From: Humulus lupulus
Lineage: Eukaryota > Streptophyta > Magnoliopsida > Rosales > Cannabaceae
Assembly: GCF_963169125.1 (NCBI RefSeq)
Contig: NC_084795.1
Span: 278,080,122 to 278,144,121, forward strand
DNA: 64,000 nt
Direction: 5' to 3'
The notes under the pieces were generated by a model. The model was given only the letters and a program-made list of their open reading frames with translations, did not search any database and was not told the origin of the DNA. The position numbers were made by a program, and so were the translations under genes. Shown here piece after piece: positions 1 through 9,640 of this stretch (position 1 is its first letter; every line of letters starts with the position of its first letter).

Positions 1-600
1 ATGTTATAAAAAATATTGAGAAATTCCCCTATAAAAAGGATTATTGGTGTACCATGTAGATAATTAGAATCTTAATTGTTTTTATATGATTGTATATATT
101 GTAGACACAACATACATCACACAAATTTTTTAGAAATTATGAATAATATAAGGTACCGAAAACATGTTTCAAACATTTATATTAACACATGTATTTTTTT
201 TTTATACACGAGTGCAACAAAATATTTGAACCGTAATTTCGACACCATAAATAATTCAAAATTTCCAAAAAAAGAATATATTAAATAGGAGTATAATTAT
301 TTCCTAAAAAAATAAGTCATTAGAGATTAAATGTAAATAAATATTAAAAATGAAGAAGCACTAAATAAGAAGAAACAACAAAATTAGGAGATATTTTTTT
401 TTATTATTTTGAATTGTCTCATAATTCAACTTTATATCAATATATAATAATATTGATTGATCAAAGTTTTTCTTTGTATACCAAAAACCAAAATACTTAT
501 ATATATATGTATTGTACATATATATAATATATTTTTTAACTTATATGCAAAGTAGACAAAATTATTTATTTGACCCCACAATAATTTATGTGTATGTTTC
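1..600. other. AT-rich DNA, no gene seen
   Basis: Very AT-rich sequence. The short reading frames here have no plant-like codon pattern and no recognisable domain. The right edge runs into the first partial unit of the tandem array. Confidence 0.6.
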
Positions 601-644
601 ATAATGGGTTCAAATTCCACTTTAAAAAAAATTGTAAGAGTTGA

Positions 645-664
645 GTGGGGGCACATGCCCCCAC
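645..664. repeat. Palindrome GTGGGGGCACATGCCCCCAC, first of 17
   Basis: Nine-base arms (GTGGGGGCA / TGCCCCCAC) round a CA spacer. Perfect copies: 645-664, 1309-1328, 1363-1382, 2027-2046, 2081-2100, 2745-2764, 3464-3483, 3518-3537, 4189-4208, 4243-4262, 4961-4980, 5641-5660, 6352-6371. Imperfect: 2799-2818, 4907-4926, 5695-5714, 7023-7042. Within a pair the spacing is 54 bp. On the minus strand each is preceded by ATGGATGGAGGGAG. In RNA it would make a stable GC hairpin. Confidence 0.92.
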
Positions 665-927
665 CTCCCTCCATCCATGGTTATATTTTGAGAGAAAAAG
701 AGAGAGAGTCCATGGCGCATTTCATAAATATATATATGTGTTTATATAGAGATAGAGAGGAGATAAGCGAAATTAAAATCACAAATCAACTAAATAAACG
801 TTCATAATAGATCATTTGGAACACATCCTTGAAACAAACTTAAAAATTCAAGTTACATCCATACAAAAATTACAAACAAGCAAACTTAAAATCTAGTTAC
901 TACTACTCAATATTACTACAAATAATA

Positions 928-1215
928 CTACACACTATACTTCACATTAGCCACGAAGAAACCTTTAAAGGCTGCCACTGCAAAGCCAACCACCATGAGC
1001 CATGGACCGATGCCTCCGTTCTCTCCACCGGCTCCATTCACCACAATCTCAGCTGGAACATTCTCGTTTACGCCCGCTCCATTCACCCCAACCTCAGCTG
1101 GAACTAGCTCCGGGGCGTTGGATGATTTGGCTACCGCATTCGGAGGCTCACGATACTCAGCACTCTGACTTGGGAAGTGGGTTTTTCTTGGCATGGCCAC
1201 TTGATTTGGAGTCAT
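928..1215 (-). CDS. Small protein with C-terminal hydrophobic segment, array unit 1
   Basis: 95 codons from ATG at 1215 to TAG at 928. The family is not recognised. Visible parts are a basic/polar N-terminus, two imperfect repeats of the form VPAExxVNGAGxEN at about residues 38-50 and 53-66, and a C-terminal hydrophobic stretch (about 71-89) that starts with PWL. This suggests a small tail-anchored or single-pass protein, which is inference. The ATG was chosen because it follows the leader in all intact units. The frame is also open upstream to 1431, so an in-frame extension through both palindromes is possible. Nearly identical to unit 3, sharing MTPNQ at the start and a Thr-His pair after Arg-Lys. 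Confidence 0.6.
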   Translation of the reverse strand: MTPNQVAMPRKTHFPSQSAEYREPPNAVAKSSNAPELVPAEVGVNGAGVNENVPAEIVVNGAGGENGGIGPWLMVVGFAVAAFKGFFVANVKYSV

Positions 1216-1460
1216 TTTTGGTCTCTGAACATTTTTTTTTGTTTGTTTGAAAGAAGATGGCAGAAAAGAGAGTAACGGGAGTTTAAGCATGTATATATAT
1301 ATGGTTGAGTGGGGGCACATGCCCCCACCACCCTCCGTCCATGGTTGAGAATTAAGAGTTGAGTGGGGGCACATGCCCCCACCTCCCTCCATCCATGGTA
1401 ACATTTTGAGAGAAAAAGAGAGAGAGTCCATGGTGCATTTCAGAAATAAATATATATGTA

Positions 1461-1468
1461 TTTATATA
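1461..1468 (-). promoter_or_regulatory. TATA-like box of the array units (unit 1 shown)
   Basis: On the minus strand every unit has CTCTCTATCTCTATATAAATA or a close variant, about 240 bp upstream of the ORF. Equivalent TATATAAA boxes: 2178-2185, 2898-2905, 4341-4348, 5787-5794, 6448-6455, 7129-7136; units 4 and 6 have TATATATA instead. If transcription starts about 30 bp downstream, both palindromes fall in the 5' leader. This is inferred from position only. Confidence 0.45.
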
Positions 1469-1647
1469 GAGATAAAGAGGAGATAAGCGAAATTAAAATC
1501 ACAAATCAACTAAATAAACGTTCATAATAGATCATTTAGAACACACCCTTGAAACAAACTTAAAAATTCAAGTTACATCCAAACAAAAATTACAAACAAG
1601 CAAACTTAAAATCTAGTTACTACAACTCAATATTACTACTAATAATA

Positions 1648-1914
1648 CTACACCCTATACTTCACCTTAGCCACAAAGAAACCTTTAATGGCTGCCACTG
1701 CAAAGCCAACCACCATGAGCCATGGACTGATGCCTCCGTTCGCTCCAGCGGCTCCATTCACCACAATCTCAGCTGGAACATTCTCGTTTTCGCCCGCTCC
1801 ATTCACCCCAACCTCAGCTGGAACTAGCTCCGGGGAATTGGATGATTTGGCTACTGCATTCAGAGGCTCACAATACTCAGCACTCTGACTAGCGAAGTTA
1901 GTTTTTCTTAGCAT
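1648..1914 (-). CDS. Small hydrophobic-tail protein, array unit 2 (outer start lost)
   Basis: The outer ATG is followed four codons later by TAA, where intact units have CAA. Only the internal ATG (1914), which begins MLRK, can start this 88-codon ORF. The body keeps both VPAE/VNGAG repeats and the hydrophobic tail, ending VKYRV. It shares Leu after the Met and a Cys in the EYCEPL segment with unit 4, marking these two as sister copies. It could be a live short form or a decaying copy. Confidence 0.45.
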   Translation of the reverse strand: MLRKTNFASQSAEYCEPLNAVAKSSNSPELVPAEVGVNGAGENENVPAEIVVNGAAGANGGISPWLMVVGFAVAAIKGFFVAKVKYRV

Positions 1915-2363
1915 GGCCACTTAATTTGGAGCCATTTTTGGTCTCTGAACTTTTTTTTTTTTTTTTTTGAAAGAAGATGGCAAAAATGAGAGTAATGGGT
2001 TTGTGCATGTATATATATATGGTTGAGTGGGGGCACATGCCCCCACCTCCCTCCATCCATGGTTGAGAGTTTAGAGTTGAGTGGGGGCACATGCCCCCAC
2101 CTTCCTCCATCCATAGTTATATTTTGAGAGAAAAAGAGAGAGAGTCCATGGTGCATTTCAGAAATATATATATGTATTTATATAGAGATAGAGAGGAGAT
2201 AAGCGAAATTAAAATCACAAATCAACTAAATAAATGTTCATAATAGATCATTTAGAACACATCCTTGAAACAAACTTGAAAATTCAAATTAAATCCAAAC
2301 AAAAATTACAAACAAGCAAACTTAAAATATAGTTACTACTACTCAATATTACTACTAATAATA

Positions 2364-2651
2364 CTACACACTATACTTCACCTTAGCCACGAAGAAACCT
2401 TCAATAGCTGCCACTGCAAAGCCAATCACCATGAGCCATGGACCGATGCCTCCGTTCTCTCCATCGGCTCCATTCACCACAATCTCAGCTGGAACATTCT
2501 CGTTTACGCCCGCTCCATTCACCCCAACCTCAGCTGGAACTAGCTCCGGGGCGTTGGATGATTTGGCTACCGCATTCGGAGGCTCACGATACTCAGCACT
2601 CTGACTTGGGAAGTGGGTTTTTCTTGGCATGGCCACTTGATTTGGAGTCAT
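2364..2651 (-). CDS. Small hydrophobic-tail protein, array unit 3
   Basis: Intact 95-codon ORF from ATG 2651, almost the same as unit 1 in both the protein and the surrounding leader. The tail reads IEGFFVAKV, the commonest form in the array. The frame stays open upstream to 2828 through both palindromes, which would add MEGD.GMCPHST-like residues. Function unknown. Confidence 0.6.
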   Translation of the reverse strand: MTPNQVAMPRKTHFPSQSAEYREPPNAVAKSSNAPELVPAEVGVNGAGVNENVPAEIVVNGADGENGGIGPWLMVIGFAVAAIEGFFVAKVKYSV

Positions 2652-3083
2652 TTTTGGTCTCTGAACATTTTTTTTTGTTTGTTTGAAAGAAGATGGCAGA
2701 AAAGAGAGTAACGGGAGTTTAAGCATGTATATATATATGGTTGAGTGGGGGCACATGCCCCCACCACCCTCCGTCCATGGTTGAGAATTAAGAGTTGAGT
2801 GGGGGCACATGCCCCTATCTCCCTCCATCCATGGTTATATTTTTAGAGAAAAAGAGAGAGAGTCCATGGTGCATTTCAGAAATATATATATATGTATTTA
2901 TATAGAGATAGAGAGGAGATAAGCGAAATTAAAATCACAAATCAACTAAATAAACATTCATAATAGATCATTTAGAACACATCCTTTAAACAAACATAAA
3001 AATTCAAGTTACATCCAAACAAAAATTACAAACAAGCAAACTTAAAATCTATTTACTACTACTCAATATTACTACTAATAATA

Positions 3084-3350
3084 CTATACACTATACTTCA
3101 CCTTAGCCACGAATAAACCTTCAATGGCTGCTACTGCAAAGCCAACCACCTTGAGCCATGTACCGATGCCTCCGTTCTCTCCACTGGCTCCATTCACCAC
3201 AATCTCAGCTGGAACATTCTCGTTTTCGCCCGCTCCATTCACCCCAACCTCAGCTGGAACTAGCTCCGGGGCATTGGATGATTTGGCTACCGCACTCAGA
3301 GGCTCACAATACTCAGCACTCTGACTAGCGAAGTTAGTTTTTCTTAGCAT
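3084..3350 (-). CDS. Small hydrophobic-tail protein, array unit 4 (outer start lost)
   Basis: Same early TAA as unit 2, so the ORF starts at the internal ATG at 3350 (88 codons). The tail has Lys in place of Met after PWL-like TWL, and Leu for Phe in the GLF segment, making it one of the more drifted tails. The sister of unit 2. Confidence 0.42.
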   Translation of the reverse strand: MLRKTNFASQSAEYCEPLSAVAKSSNAPELVPAEVGVNGAGENENVPAEIVVNGASGENGGIGTWLKVVGFAVAAIEGLFVAKVKYSV

Positions 3351-3809
3351 GGCCACTTAATTTGGAGCCATTTTTGGTCTCTAAACTTCTTTTTTTTGTT
3401 TGTTTGAAAGAAGATGGAAAAAATAAGAGTAACGGGTTTGTGCATGTATATATATATGGTGGAGTGGGGGCACATGCCCCCACCTCCCTCCATCCATGGT
3501 AGAGAGTTTAGAGTTGAGTGGGGGCACATGCCCCCACCTCCCTCCATCCATAGTTATATTTTGAGAGAAAAAGAGAGAGAGTCCATGGTGCATTTCAGAA
3601 ATATTATATATATATATATGTATATATATAGAGATAGAGAGGAGATTAGCGAAATTAAAATCACAAATCAACTAAATAAACGTTCATAATAAATCATTTA
3701 GAACATATCCTTGAAACAAACTTAAAAATTCAAGTCACATCCAAACAAAAATTACAAACAAGCTAACTTAAAATCTAGTTACTACTACTCAATATTACTA
3801 CTAATAATA

Positions 3810-4082
3810 CTACACACTATACTTCACCTTAGCCACGAAGAAACCTTTAATGGCTACCACTGCAAAGCCAACCACCATGAGCCATGGACTGATGCCTCCG
3901 TTCTCTCCACCGGCTCCATTCACCACAATCTCTGCTGGAACATTCTCGTTTTTGCCCGCTCCATTCACCCCAACCTCAGCTGGAACTAGCTCCGGGGCGT
4001 TGGATGATTTGGCTACCGCATTCAGAGGCTCACAATACTCAGCACTTTGACTTAGGAAGTTAGTTTTTCTTGGCTTGGCCAC
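3810..4082 (-). pseudogene. Array unit 5, ORF without any ATG start
   Basis: The reading frame of the small protein is open and conserved to its stop at 3810, but both usual start codons are gone. The outer ATG is CTG, the fifth codon is TAA, and the internal ATG is AAG (giving Lys before PRK). The frame can begin only at a GTG at 4082. Unless translation begins at a non-ATG codon, this unit cannot make the protein. The nearby leader with two palindromes is intact. Confidence 0.6.
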
Positions 4083-4527
4083 TTAATTTGGAGCCAGTTT
4101 TGGTCTCTGATTTTTTTTTTTTTTTTTTTTGGAAGAAGAGGGCAAAAATGAAAGTAACGGGTTTGTGCATGTATATATATATGGTTGAGTGGGGGCACAT
4201 GCCCCCACCTCCCTCCATCCATGCTTGAGAGTTGAGAGTTGAGTGGGGGCACATGCCCCCACCTCCCTCCATCCATGGTTACATTTTGAGAGAAAAAGAG
4301 AGAGAGTCCATGGTGCATTTCAGAAATATATATATATGTATTTATATAGAGATAGAGAGGAGATAAGCGAAATTAAAATCACAAATCAACTAAATAAACG
4401 TTTATAATAGATCATTTAGAACACATCCTTGAAACAAACTTGAAAATTCAAATTACATCCAAACAAAAATTACAAACAAGCAAACTTAAAATCTAGTTAC
4501 TACTACTCAATATTACCACTAATAATA

Positions 4528-4794
4528 CTACACACTATACTTCACCTTAGCCACGAAGAAACCTTCAATGGCTGCCACTGCAAATCCAACAACCATGAGC
4601 CATGGACCGATGCCTTCGTTCACTCCACCGGCTCCATTCACCACAATCTCAGCTGGAATATTCCCGTTTTCGCCCGCTCCATTCACCCCAATCTCAGCTG
4701 GAACTAGCTGTGGGGCGTTGGATGATTTGGCTACCGCATTCGGAGGCTCACGATACTCAGCACTCTGACTTGGGAAGTTAGTTTTTCTTGGCAT
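4528..4794 (-). CDS. Small hydrophobic-tail protein, array unit 6 (outer start lost)
   Basis: Early TAA at codon 5 of the outer frame; the internal ATG at 4794 gives 88 codons. It shares APQLVPAEIGVNGAGEN with unit 7, where other units have APELVPAEV, so units 6 and 7 are close relatives. One of its two palindromes is imperfect (4907-4926). Confidence 0.45.
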   Translation of the reverse strand: MPRKTNFPSQSAEYREPPNAVAKSSNAPQLVPAEIGVNGAGENGNIPAEIVVNGAGGVNEGIGPWLMVVGFAVAAIEGFFVAKVKYSV

Positions 4795-5250
4795 GGCCAC
4801 TTAATTTGGAGCCATTTTTTGTCTCTGAACTTTTTTTTTTGTTTGTTTGAAAGAAGATGGCAAAAATGAGAGTAACGGGTTTGTGCATGTATATATATAT
4901 AGTTGAGTGGGGGCAAATGCCCCCATCTCCCTCCATCCATGGTTGAGAGTTGAGAGTTGAGTGGGGGCACATGCCCCCACCTCCCTCCATCCATAGTTAT
5001 ATTTTGAGAGAAAAAGAAAGAGAGTCCATGGTACATTTCAGAAATATTATATATATATATGTATATATATAGAGATAGAGAGGAGATAAGCGAAATTAAA
5101 ATCACAAATCAACTAAATAAACGTTCATAATAGATCATTTAGAACACATCCTTGAAACAAACTTGAAAATTCAAATTACATCCAAACAAAAATTACAAAC
5201 AAGCAAACTTAAAATCTAGTTACTACTACTCAATATTACTACTAATAATA

Positions 5251-5517
5251 CTACACACTATACTTCTCCTTAGCCATGAAGAAACCTTCAATGGCTGCCA
5301 CTGCAAATCCAACAAACATGAGCCATGGACCGATGCCTCCGTTCTCTCCACCGACTCCATTCACCACAATCTCAGCTGGAACATTCTTGTTTTCACCTGC
5401 TCCATTCACTCCAATCTCAGCTGGAACTAGCTGTGGGGCGTTGGATGATTTGGCTACCGCATTCGGAAGCTCACGATACTCAGGACTTTGACTTGGGAAG
5501 TTGGTTTTTCTTGGCAT
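5251..5517 (-). CDS. Small hydrophobic-tail protein, array unit 7 (outer ATG lost)
   Basis: The outer ATG is ATA but the fifth codon is still CAA, so the frame is open upstream to 5724 through both palindromes. Start is either the internal ATG at 5517 (88 codons, begins MPRK) or an ATG within the palindrome region (157 codons, begins MEGGGGMCPHST). The tail reads PWLMFVGFAVAAIEGFF. Sister of unit 6. Confidence 0.45.
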   Translation of the reverse strand: MPRKTNFPSQSPEYRELPNAVAKSSNAPQLVPAEIGVNGAGENKNVPAEIVVNGVGGENGGIGPWLMFVGFAVAAIEGFFMAKEKYSV

Positions 5518-5964
5518 GACCACTTGATTTGGAGCTATTTTTGGTCTCTGAACTTTTTTTTTGTTTGTTTGTTTGAAAGAAGATAGTATAAATGAGAGTA
5601 ATGGGGTTTTGTGCACATATATATATATATATATGGTTGAGTGGGGGCACATGCCCCCACCTCCCTCCATCCATGGTTGAGAGTTGAGAGTTGAGTGGGG
5701 GCACATGCCACCACCTCCCTCCATCCATGGTTATATTTTGAGAGAAAAAGAGAGAGAGTCCATGGTGCATTTCAGAAATATATATATTTATATAGAGATA
5801 GAGGGGAGATAAGCGAAATTAAAATCACAAATCAATTAAATAAACGTTCATAATAGATCATTTAGAACACATCCTTGAAACAAACTTAAAAATTCAAGTT
5901 AAATCCAAACAAAAATTACAAACAAGCAAACTTAAAATCTAGTTACTACTACTCAATATTACTA

Positions 5965-6261
5965 CTAATAATAATACACACTATAATTCACCTTAGCCAC
6001 GAAGAAACCTTCAATGACTGCCACTGCAAAGCCAACCACCATGAGCCATGGACCGATGCCTCTGTTCTCTCCACCGGCTCCATTCACCACAATCTTAGCT
6101 GGAACATTCTCGTTTTCGCCCGCTCCATTCACCCCAACCTCAGCTGGAACTAGTTCCGGGGCGTTGGATGATTTGGCTACCGCATTCGGAGGCTTACGAT
6201 ACTCAGCACTCTTACTTGGGAAGTTGGTTTTTCTTGGCATGGCCACTTGATTTGGAGCCAT
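5965..6261 (-). CDS. Small hydrophobic-tail protein, array unit 8
   Basis: Outer ATG at 6261 intact and the fifth codon is CAA, giving MAPNQVAMPRK at the start. The usual stop is lost, so the protein runs three residues further (YYY) to 98 codons. This unit has a single palindrome (6352-6371) and the frame is open through it to 6381. Confidence 0.55.
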   Translation of the reverse strand: MAPNQVAMPRKTNFPSKSAEYRKPPNAVAKSSNAPELVPAEVGVNGAGENENVPAKIVVNGAGGENRGIGPWLMVVGFAVAVIEGFFVAKVNYSVYYY

Positions 6262-6634
6262 TTTTGGTCTCTGAACATTTTTTTTTTTTTTTAAAGAAGA
6301 TGGCAGAAATGAGAGTAATGGGGGTTTGTGCATGTATATATATATGGTTGAGTGGGGGCACATGCCCCCACCTCCCTCCATCCATGGTTATATTTTGAGA
6401 GAAAAAGAGAGAGAGTCCATGGTGCATTTCAGAAATATATATATGTATTTATATAGAGATAGAGAGGAGATAAGTGAAATTAAAATCACAAATCAACTAA
6501 ATAAACGTTCATAATAGATCATTTAGAACACATCCTTGAAACAAACTTAAAAATTCAAGTTATATTCAAACAAAAATTACAAACAAGCAAACTTAAAATC
6601 TAGTTACTACTACTCAATATTACTACTAATAATA

Positions 6635-6922
6635 CTACACAATATACTTCACCTTAGCCACGAAGAAACCTTCAATGGCTGCCACTGCAAAGCCAACAAC
6701 CATGAGCCATGGACCGATGCCTCTGTTCTCTCCACCGGCTCCATTCACCACATTCTCAGCTGGAATATTCTTGTTTTCGCCCGCTCCATTCTCCCCAACC
6801 TCAGCTGGAACTAGCTCCGGGGCGTTGGATGATTTGGCTACCGCATTCGGAGGCTCACGATACTCAGCACTCTGACTTGGGAAGTTTGTTTTTCTTGGCA
6901 TGGCCACTTGAATTGGAGCCAT
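6635..6922 (-). CDS. Small hydrophobic-tail protein, array unit 9
   Basis: Intact 95-codon ORF from ATG at 6922 (MAPIQVAMPRK). Both internal VPAE/AENV repeats are present, with one drifted to IPAENVVNGAG. One palindrome with a single mismatch lies at 7023-7042. Function unknown, as for the other copies. Confidence 0.55.
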   Translation of the reverse strand: MAPIQVAMPRKTNFPSQSAEYREPPNAVAKSSNAPELVPAEVGENGAGENKNIPAENVVNGAGGENRGIGPWLMVVGFAVAAIEGFFVAKVKYIV

Positions 6923-7315
6923 TTTTGGTCTCTGAACTTTTTTTTTTGTTTGTTTGAAAGAAGATGACAGAAATGAGAGTAACGGGGGTTTGTGCATGTA
7001 TATATATATGGTTGAGAGTTGAGTTGGGGCACATGCCCCCACTTCCCTCCATCCATGGTTATATTTTGAGAGAAAAAGAGAGAGAGTCAATGGCGCATTT
7101 TAGAAATATATATATATATATATATGTATTTATATAGAGATAGAGAGGAGATAAGCGAAATTAAAATCACAAATCAACTAAATAAACGTTCATAATAGAT
7201 CATTTTGAACACATCCTTGAAACAAACTTAAAAATTCAAGTTACATCCAAACAAAAATTACAAACAAGCAAACTTAAAATCTAGTTACTACTACTCAATA
7301 TTACTACTAATAATA

Positions 7316-7681
7316 CTACACATTATACTTCACCTTAGCCACGAAGAATCCTCCAATGGCTGCCACTGCAAAGCCAACCACCATGAGCCATGGACCGATT
7401 CCTCCGTTCTCTCCACCGGCTCCATTCACCACAATCTCAGCTGGAACATTCTCGTTTTCGCCCGCTCCATTCACCCCAGCCTCAGCTGGAGCTAGCTCCG
7501 GGGCGTTGGATGATTTGGCTTCCGCATTCGGAGGCTCACGATACTCAGCACTCTGACTTGGGAAGTTGGTTTTCTTGGCATGGCCACTTGATTTGGAGCC
7601 ATTTTTGGTTTCTGAACTTTTTTTTTTTTTTTTTTGTTTGAAAGAAGATGGCAGAAATGAGAGTAACGGGGGTTTGTGCAT
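7316..7681 (-). pseudogene. Array unit 10, frameshifted start, no palindrome
   Basis: The body (KTNFPSQ to VKYNV) is conserved, but an A-run after MAPNQVAMPRK is one base shorter than in other units. Starting at the usual ATG therefore reads out of frame (PTSQVRVLS). The conserved body joins instead to a frame beginning MHKPPLLSF at 7681. This unit lacks the palindrome entirely; the leader ends in an A/T-rich junction at about 7690. It is the oldest or edge unit of the array. Confidence 0.5.
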
Positions 7682-7805
7682 GTATATATATATAGATAGG
7701 AGGGTATTTTGGGCATTTTGTTTATTTTATTTTATATTTGTTTGTTTAAAAGAATATGGCAGAAATGAGAGTAACGAGAGTTTGTTCATATATATAAATA
7801 TATAG

Positions 7806-9300
7806 ATATATACTAGTTAAAAGGTACATGCTTAGCTTAAGGCATGTACCCATTGAATTAAAAATAATTAGTAATATATTTATTAAATTATATTTAGAAA
7901 TTGACAAATATGTGTTTAACTTTTTTGTCGAAAAAAATGTCTTTTTAAATTTTAAAATATAATTCAAATTAATAAATTTTAAAATATTTGGTAAGGATTA
8001 GACTACTTTATTACTTTTTTTATTTTTTATTTTTGATCGTTTAGTTAATACAAAAATGTTGTTTGCTATAACTCAATTATTTTGAATATATATATATTTT
8101 AAATCTAATGCAATGTTTATAGAGTTATTTTTATAAATTAATAAATATGTGTGTAGATTTTTTTGAAAAATAAAAGATTGATATTTATTTTGTATTATTG
8201 TGAATATAGCTTAAATCAAAAGTTTTAATGGGTGTTTGCTAGATATTATACCACTTTATATAATTTAATTTTGCAAATATATATTTAGTAACAAGATGAA
8301 GAATAAATAATATTTTGAAAACAACCCAGGGACTTTATGTATATAAATTTCTGGAGGATAATATCAAAGTATAATGCAAATAATGATTTCTATATAACAT
8401 AGTTGATTATAAGTTATAAGATTTTGGGGTCAAGTACGTATATATATATATATATATATATCATTTATAATATTGTTCTCACGATTTACATATATATATA
8501 AATATTTCTAGGATCCAAATTGGATTGCCATACGAAAATGGTTCAATCTACACATATGATTTAAAAAAAAAAGTTAACATATAATTTATTTTATGCAGTA
8601 GAAACATTTTATATTTAAATGATGTATTATTTAGAAAAAACATGTATATAAAAAGGTTTTTTTAAAAAAAATTAATATACAATTAATTTTGTCAAATTTC
8701 TTAAGATCGTGTGCAATTTTTATACAATTATTACAGTTTTTACACTTTTTTTTTTAATTTTGGAAAAAAAATTGTATACAAAAATGATATTATAACTATT
8801 TGGGAAAAAAAATATCCATCCAAAAAAAAGATTTTTGTCGGGATATATATATATATATATATTTGTACTCAACAAGATAATAATAAGTGAAATATAGATA
8901 ATAATAAGTGAAATATTTATTGAAGATATGAGATTCTTCTAGTTTATATGTTTAGTGAATTTTAGCTTATTATTTTTTTTAGCAAAAATGAATCAAAGTT
9001 TAAATATTTTCTTACAATTTAAAATTCATGATATTATAGATGAGAGATATATTTTGAGAAGCCAAAATCGTTATCTTTATTGCACTAAATTTAAAATAAA
9101 ATCTCATCGTTCATCTTAATAATAAGTGAATTTAGAAACTCATAACTAAATAACTAAACATAAATAAGTACATTACTCTCTCTATTTTTTCCACTCTACA
9201 TTGCATGAGGTGAGCTCTACATTTTTACTCGTGTTTTTACACAATTCATTATTGTTTACCAAGTTTTTCAGAAACTAGAATTATGAAAGATTAGAGAGCG
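7806..9300. other. AT-rich intergenic DNA
   Basis: Long A/T runs and several (TA)n tracts (for example near 8440-8462 and 8841-8862). No coding region. The only structured item is the relic exon at 8512-8560. Confidence 0.6.
8380..8560 (+). pseudogene. Relic of ankyrin-gene intron 1/exon 2
   Basis: From 8512 the sequence reads DPNWIAIRKWFN, matching the start of exon 2 of the ankyrin gene at 13917 (DPSWTAIRKWLQ). It is preceded by an AG acceptor and by sequence like that gene's intron 1 (TTTCTATATAACAT...ATAGTTGA). It hits a stop after HI and no later exon follows. It is a truncated duplicate about 5.4 kb upstream of the intact gene in the same orientation. Confidence 0.7.
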
Positions 9301-9640
9301 TAAATGAAAGGATTTACTAAAAGTAAACAAGGTTTTTACGTGGTTGAGGCATTAATGAGCCTTAGTCCACGAGGCAGTTGTATAAGAGCTTAAAGAACTT
9401 TGGACAATGGAGTTTTCTGCAAGTTTGACCAGAGTAACTGCTTACAATAAAAAATCTCGGATCCCCTCCCGAGTGCACCACTATTCGTATTTATAGGCAC
9501 ATGAGTGCACTGGACTTGGGCCGGGCTAGTCGGGCCCAATAAGGGTGTAAATACCATTGGCTTATCTGATGGGAGACCAATACAAAGGATGGAAATATGA
9601 CACATACATTAATCAAAGCCCATTGGGCCAGCCCAGATAA
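9300..9640 (-). mobile_element. LTR retrotransposon fragment
   Basis: Resembles, in reverse orientation, the stretch at 53010-53190. Shared features are the phrase GTGGTTGAGGCATTAATGAG, the block that contains AATGGAGTTTT and AGAGTAACTG, and a TATA-like box (on the minus strand TATAAATA near 9485). It looks like the promoter/R/U5 part of an LTR. No matching second LTR or coding domain is attached. Confidence 0.6.

Larger units (their letters stand above)
640..7805 (-). repeat. Tandem array of ten ~717-bp gene-bearing units
   Basis: Ten units lie head to tail. The stop codons of the encoded small ORFs on the minus strand are at 928, 1648, 2364, 3084, 3810, 4528, 5251, 5965, 6635 and 7316, giving steps of 720, 716, 720, 726, 718, 723, 714, 670 and 681 bp. 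Read on the minus strand each unit has a TATA-like box, a CT-rich leader, one or two copies of a G-rich palindrome, a T/A-rich stretch, the ORF, and about 200 bp of 3' sequence that runs straight into the next TATA box. A partial leader without an ORF lies at 640-830, and a broken leader copy ends the array at about 7700-7805. The last three units are shorter because they carry one palindrome or none. Recent local amplification is the simple reading. Confidence 0.93.

Noticed and set aside
1002..7641. Plus-strand open frames across the array (66-83 codons, Pro/Ser/Thr-rich, such as those reading MAATAKPTTMSHG)
   Set aside because: They are exact mirror frames of the minus-strand ORFs, with no promoter or leader in that direction, and vary where the minus-strand protein is constant.
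640..7805. CRISPR-like or origin-like iterons because of the regular palindromes
   Set aside because: The repeats lie inside 717-bp gene units in plant nuclear DNA; spacing and content do not fit a CRISPR array.
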